A stretch of 64,000 bases of DNA from Epiperipatus broadwayi (lineage: Eukaryota; Onychophora; Udeonychophora; Euonychophora; Peripatidae), in NCBI GenBank assembly GCA_028023455.1, contig JAQFVV010000208.1:186001-250000 (forward strand). The letters are read 5' to 3'. Positions 57,986 through 64,000 of this stretch are shown piece after piece (position 1 is the first letter of the stretch; every line of letters begins with the position of its first letter). Position numbers and translations under genes: made by a program. A model generated the notes under the pieces. That model was not told the DNA's origin. It saw only the letters and a program-made list of their open reading frames with translations, and did not search any database.

Positions 57986-60235
57986 TTTGGTTTTAAAATT
58001 AATTTAATACAACTAAACTTTATACAGGGTTGATTCGTTCTGAGATCGATCCCTAACTCATTAAACTAGATAGGAATGTATTGTCCCATATGAATGCAAA
58101 CTTTTGTGAACATTTAAACATTGAACAAACAAACATAAAATCTAATTTTAAGTAATCTAATCCAAGTTTAATTATGAATGAATGAGTCTAATAGAAGTAA
58201 TTACATCATTAACTACAATTGTTTAAGATATATACAATTTATATGTGTACATCGCATTGAAATGATTGTCATTATTTCTTAAAATCAAGCTTAACATATA
58301 TATGTGATATATAATAAATTTTTAACAACTTTAACAAGTAAAAAGACATTATTACAAATTTAATATATATATAATAGGGAAGTGAATTTCTTTTTCTTTT
58401 CTTTTTTAACTAACAGTTTCATTCAAAATAATACCTGAATAATAAATATTATTTACAAATTTAAATTAGTTAAAATAAAGTACAAACCAGTCTTTAAATA
58501 TCAGACTCACCAAAACAAAATTGTTGGCATTTACATCTTTTTCTGACAAATATTAAGTCTCTTTATGGTGATAATATTGTCTTGTAATTTCTATCTGTCA
58601 TTTAAATAAGTACTATTTTTTTAGTTCAGTCAGAATTATTCAAAGTATCATTCAAAAGTATTCCAGATTCTAACTGTTAATATTGTTCTTTCTTTTTATT
58701 CACAATGCATACTGAAGATCCTGATCAAGAGAAAAGAAAAATCAAAACTTAGTTTTTTTCAACTTTGTTTTAATTCTTTTTAAAAACCAAATTTGCATAT
58801 CATTTTGCTTAAAAGAAAGAAAAAATATTGAAATAAATAATGGATTGTTCATTTTATACTGTGTATGATTAACTAATTCAATTAATATATTTGCATTTTA
58901 TATAAAGTACTTAGTAATAAATTATTTATTTGCTAATCTGACATAACAATTACTAAAACATTTTATGCAGACAAAACACTGGTTCTCCAGAGGTTCAAAG
59001 TGTGTCCCAACAAAAAGATCACTAGCTCCTTACAATTTTTGTGGTGAACAACAAAACTACAGTGGATTGACAAATTATTTTGTTTTCAGTCCTTTCATGT
59101 ACAGATGTATATAGAATATACAGTTCATGTTTTGTTGATAAACATTGATTAGGAATATAATACATATTGTTTTTTGAATTGCAAATGTACAATACTTTCA
59201 ACAGGCACACATATTTAACACAGATGTTTATAAATATAGTGTGCATATATAAATTAAGATTATAGTATAAACAAAATTTTAAAATAATAATTAATAATAA
59301 TAAATTGAGGAAATGTTTTACATATACTTTATTGAGCATTTGTCACTCATTCATTCATTAAAGCAAGAAGAATAAGAAAAAAACTAATTATAGTCATATT
59401 TTTATTTTTTAAATAAAATAATAGCAAAATGTCAAACTTTTGTCATTAAATAAATTCTGTGTGACATTTTTTTTAAACATTTTTTCTCTTTTATACAAAT
59501 GTATTAGTGGTCTTGTTATCAAAAAATTAGGATTTCTCTAATTGTTTTGATCTTTTTAAGTCAGTATCAACTTTTACTGTGTTCTAACATTTTGTAAAAC
59601 TTTTAGCATTTTATTTAAAAAATATAATAATAAACAAAATATTGTATATCAAATTTGGAAAGGCCAATAAAGGAAAAATAAAATAATAACCTGAACAAAT
59701 ATTATTTCAAATATAATTATGAATGGTACTTTAAGATGTATTGTAAAATATATTTACATTTGTTTTAAACATAATCATATGCATTGGTCATAAATTGAAA
59801 AATTGTTGCACATACACTATAAAATGTATTAAATTTATTAATCGCAATGCTTTTTGTTTATTTACATTTTTATTGGATAGTATATAATTGAAACACTGTG
59901 CTTTGATACACTAGTTCACAGGTTCATTGTATTTTGCTACAAAATACTGCATTGATTCAAATCTGATGCTGCAGACAGCTTGATAACTAAGACTATATAT
60001 ATATCACTAGATGATCCAGGAATTAAATTATTGCATTCTGAAAGTAAGCAATGGAATATTAATGTTTTAGTTATAAAAAATAGAACAAAAGCAGATCAGG
60101 AAATTAGGGAAGCATAAACTTCAAATAATGCAGAAAACAGAACAAGTTATTTGTATAATATCCAATATTAAATCTAAACCTTATTGTTTTAAAAATAACA
60201 TTCAAAATTCATTTTCAATATTGGGTTTTAAAACA
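57986..60235. other. No recognisable feature
   Basis: AT-rich; the 105-codon minus-strand frame at 59022-59339 is made of AT-biased residues (Ile, Leu, Asn, Tyr) without a motif, and I take it as chance. Confidence 0.5.
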
Positions 60236-60300
60236 GGCAAAACTCTCCATACAGCAGTGTCACTCAGTGCAAGATAGAGTAATCATGTGATGTTTATTGG
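60236..60300 (+). mobile_element. MITE family M1, terminal fragment
   Basis: GGCAAAACTCTCCATACAGC, GTGTCACTCAGTGCAAG and ATCATGTGATGTTTATTGG match the left end and arm sequences of the M1 copies. The remainder of the element is missing. Confidence 0.75.
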
Positions 60301-62999
60301 TTTAATATTGGGTTTTACATAGTAAACCAAAGAAATTATTGGTGGAAGTGAAAAAAATAATTAACAACAAATCTAAGAAAAGTTTTTATTGAAATGAAAC
60401 GATTAGAAAAATTTAAATGGATATCAGAGCATACATTACTAATGAGATGGTTGCTTTTGTTATTCAGAGTAGACTGAGATATAATTAATGCATTTTCTAT
60501 ATGTGTTTCAACATGACTTAATCGTTTGGAGATAATATGACATAACTTTTCACATCATTCGTTTCGTATTTTGTTCTAGCATACATTTCCTTTGTCAAAA
60601 TTTTATTTGGAGAACTAAAATTGTCTTTGTAAGTTATGTGATCATTCAGTGTACCAGTTGTTTTGATGGTTTTGGCTGAGGAAGCTTAGAACAACACTAT
60701 ATTTTGTGGTGGAATCGTAATAGCACATTCAGCTGTTATTTAATTCAGAATTGGAGAATTGCTTACAAATTTTCTCATCCAGTGGCTTCATAACATCATG
60801 ATATAATATTTTTGAGGGTGGGCATTTCTAGGTAATCTATCCATGTAATCCATAGTATCATGTTTTTCTAAATGACCTATCAAGACATTAGTAATTTCAG
60901 AGCTTTTTTCTCTAGCTATTAAATAACAAAGGAATCTCTTTTATGATCTTCAACATTTCTATTTAACGTATGTAATAAAAGAATCTTAACTCTTTACACA
61001 TTATTAATAACTATAGCTCAAAATAATACAATTTTAATAATATTATCAGCTGCATTTAAAACTGCATTAATTTGAGTTTTACCATTCCTTCAGTAGCGAG
61101 TTGAGCAGCTACAATTTTATATACTGTTATGGATTAATTCTGTAAACTGTGGGTAGAAATAATAAAAAAATTAAAAATATGAGAAAAATTGTGAGCGAGA
61201 TAAAACAGTCAGAATTTTAAAAGTGGACATCAGAAAACATAGCAATAACTTAAAAGAAAAGAAAATATGCCAAAATTAAAAAGAATAAAAATCCTTTATG
61301 GAATTGGATAGGAAATTTTAAATAGTACCAAGGAAAGACAAGAAACAACATCATAATATGTTTTGGGAAGACCTTAAAAATTAAAAATAAATCAATTTTT
61401 AATACTATTTCTAAGACTAATAGGTATAAGTGCCTGAAAATTTAGATGATCTTGCACTATGTTGACAGTGAGTTGTTCTTTCCCATAATCAGCTTTTGTC
61501 AATATATATGTATCAATGTAAGATTTATAAATACTAATATACTTATCCCATTGTGTGTGTAAATTAAAAGCAGAAGTCCTCGAATAGCTATTGTTCGTGA
61601 TCATGCGTCAACTAACGTAAAGAAAAAAGTTTGCATTGAGCGCGATCATTTTTAGCTATAGGAGATCCTCAACTTCTCTTTAATTTATTACATACTTTAG
61701 ACTAAGCGGATTTAGAAATTAATATATTTATATTTATAAGATTCACAAGTTATAATAACTTCTTAAAAAGAGTATTTTTGATTTTATATATACATACAGT
61801 GAAATCATGAAAAGAGCTTAGAGATTCATCAAAACAAAAAATATTTAGCCTCAAATAAGTTGATTAGAAGCAACCAATGAATAAATTACAATTGAAGATT
61901 TAAAGGTTCAAACAAAGATGGAAATAAGATACAGAATAGTTGTACACAAACCGCACAAACCAATATACTTTGGATTAAATATCTTACATCAGAGAACTTT
62001 GAATAATAGTGATTGGATGATGCTTTAATAGAGTATAAGACTGGAACTCCAATTCCATGGATTGCAGCTAGCTCTGTCTATTTTAGTATCGAACTTTTTA
62101 TAAACTCCCAAGTAATAATCCAGTCGATTACTTTAATGAATAATGAGTCAGATTAGCTGCAAATCATTGTATGTCTAGAGTTGATAATACTTCGTCATAC
62201 AATTTACAAAAAAAAAACTTAAAAATAACAATAATAAAATAGTGTTTCAGTAAAAATATTCAATGAAATAAGAAGAAATCTATCTATATCCTTAATAATA
62301 AATAATGTTTTAACTATGATACTATATTTTTTGAACTATTTGCAAATCTTTTTTAAAAATTATCCAATTCAGAGGCATTAAATATGAGCCACTAGATGTA
62401 TTCGCTAGTTTCAGAGAAAGTGTAGAAATTAGACATTGCAAGAAGATAACTAAAAAGGCCAGAAAAAAGTAACCAAGAAGTCTATATATGCCTATTTGAT
62501 TACATCTATGGAATGTTCCAGTGATAAATATGTAAATTAAATGAGAATCTCAATTAAAACTGATTGGGCGGGGTTGCATCTTATAAAGCCATCTTGTTCA
62601 ACACGGATAAAGGATATAAAATGAGAAAATCAAGATGAAATAAAACAAAAGTAAATTCAGGATAATTAGAAGAAACATCAACAATCTTAATATATTAATT
62701 AATGTTTTCATTATTTTTTTTGCTCAGTTTGATATATAATATGACACCTCTCTTTTTATTTTTAAAGCAATTTTATTTCCTGTTTTATCTACGCCAACAG
62801 TCTTCATCAGATATCTTTTTAATAAATTTATCAAATCAATAATGAGGGAGTTAGAAAATAAAATAAAATTGCTTAAATTAAATGCAAAAGGGTGATGCAT
62901 TATATTTTATATATAATATTTGATAATAAAATTGGATGGGCTACTTTTGGTAAAAATAACTTAATATAAAAAGAAATATATCTATGTGTTTGAAAAGGA
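60301..62999. other. No recognisable feature
   Basis: AT-rich; no coding frame, RNA or repeat identified. Confidence 0.5.
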
Positions 63000-63003
63000 A
63001 GGA

Positions 63004-63440
63004 TTTTAGTAAATGTGTTTTACCAATTCTTACTTATGGATCTCAGATTTGGACACTTAACAAAAAATCAATACAGAGACTTTATAGTGCACAGCAACGT
63101 ATGAAGAGATGTATGCGAGGAGTAGCAGAAAAGATTGAAAATTAAATGCATGGGTGAGAGAACAAAAAGGTATTACTGAGGTCAGTGAAAAGATTGGCAC
63201 TGAAATGTAGCTGGGATTTGCTAAAGAGGAAATAATAAATGAACAGTTGAAATATTAAACTGAATCCCAAAAGATTGTAAAAGATCTAGAAAAAAATCAC
63301 ATATGAGATAGATGAATAAAATGGTGTTATGTGGTGAAGACAAGCTAGAAATCAGAGAAACTGGATTAAATTTGAAAAGACCTTCATTCAGCACTGGAGT
63401 TATAAAATGTGAAAATGATGAAGATGATGATGAATAGCAA
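63004..63440 (+). pseudogene. 3' end of an RTE-like LINE, plus strand
   Basis: The first frame reads VLPILTYGSQIWTLNKKSIQ then SAQQRMKRCMRGVAEKI, matching the VLP.LTYG.E.WT....L..L...QR.MER.M.G block after the reverse transcriptase of RTE-type elements. Further pieces in other frames follow: VREQKGITEVSEKIG and EKTFIQHWSYKM, the latter equal to the GETF..QW end motif. A (GATGAA)n-like tail ends it at about 63435. Several frameshifts and stops are present. It is related to the minus-strand fragment at 30555 and extends further upstream. Confidence 0.8.
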
Positions 63441-64000
63441 CAAATCATCAAACTTCCCATCTTAAACAGTATAAAACAAGAGCAACTTTATTCCTATGCC
63501 ATCTAGCATAAGCTTGAATAATCAATATGCATTTAAAATACTATAAATAAGATATGGATCTAGAAATCACTGATTACTTGAGTTTATTTGTTTACAGTCA
63601 TCCTTTGGTTTTACTTTCAGAATATTAATATATTTGAGGATATTTACAGCAGTTTTCACAAGTAAGACTTTTTAAAATACTTTAAGTGGTATTGTTCTAT
63701 TAACTGATGTCACCTCTTGATGGCATTATTTCTACGCAAAAACACAGAAATATGCCATTTACACAGCCACCGCTGCTGGTGTTATTGCTATGCAAAAGTG
63801 CAGAAAGATGCTGCCTGCAGCCTGCTTTGTGTTATGCATTTTATCCAAATGCTCACAATTCAAAGCTTAGTACAGTATTATATGAAGGTGTCTGGACTTC
63901 AGCCTGTCACAACTCTTTAAATATGTATGATAAAGTAATTAGCTTCAAACTCATCTGATGTACTATTACCTATTAACCATTGTAAACCCATTACCACACT
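63441..64000. other. No recognisable feature
   Basis: Two overlapping open frames at 63707-63958 (83 and 67 codons) sit in less AT-biased sequence containing CTGCCTGCAGCCTGC; neither shows a motif I know. Confidence 0.4.

Noticed and set aside
59022-59339. 105-codon minus-strand frame as a membrane protein
   Set aside because: Its hydrophobic look comes from AT-rich codons; no conserved motif, no plausible start context and no neighbouring gene structure.

Overview
The window is visibly AT-rich, repeat-dominated nuclear DNA of an invertebrate animal. The support for this is a metazoan-type choline kinase gene, CR1-like and RTE-like non-LTR retrotransposons, Ty3/gypsy LTR elements, Penelope-like elements, tRNA-derived SINE-like repeats, pogo-like non-autonomous DNA transposons and long ATT/AT microsatellites. 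I cannot place it in a phylum from sequence alone. Nothing bacterial, such as operons, CRISPR arrays or IS elements, is present.

Layout. 1-5152: three copies of a ~1.7 kb gypsy-type LTR on the minus strand, with a polypurine tract and a deleted gag stub between them. 5174-5232: a hammerhead ribozyme motif beside pol III-like promoter boxes. 6138-6399: a compound ATT microsatellite. 6914-9550: palindromic MITEs and a SINE. 10014-12347: a pogo-like MITE carrying a Penelope-like insertion with a 13-bp target-site duplication. 13535-22280: three CR1-like LINE copies head to tail (PHD finger plus SGNH esterase ORF1; endonuclease plus reverse transcriptase ORF2), all decayed. 22300-27930: a decayed Ty3/gypsy element with gag, protease, RT, RNase H, integrase and GPF/Y-like end. 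29148-33835: a SINE, the 3' end of an RTE-like LINE, two satellite arrays and a near-perfect 273-bp foldback element. 35790-36260: a second Penelope GIY-YIG fragment. 39024-41263: a MITE, a LINE tail and a ~130-bp satellite array. 43380-44462: an intact, intronless choline kinase gene, the only convincing host gene. 44463-64000: SINE-like repeats, MITEs, LINE tails, a second degenerate hammerhead in a ~200-bp repeat array, a second pogo-like MITE and an RTE-like 3' end.

The genes do not form a pathway. The biology here is layered transposition: the order of insertion can be read in several places (Penelope into pogo-like MITE, LINE tail into pogo-like MITE, LINE joined to LINE tail). The most notable observations are the two hammerhead motifs of type I with a minimal stem III, the form known from Penelope-like elements and animal retrozymes. 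Large parts of the window hold nothing I can recognise, and these stretches are listed.
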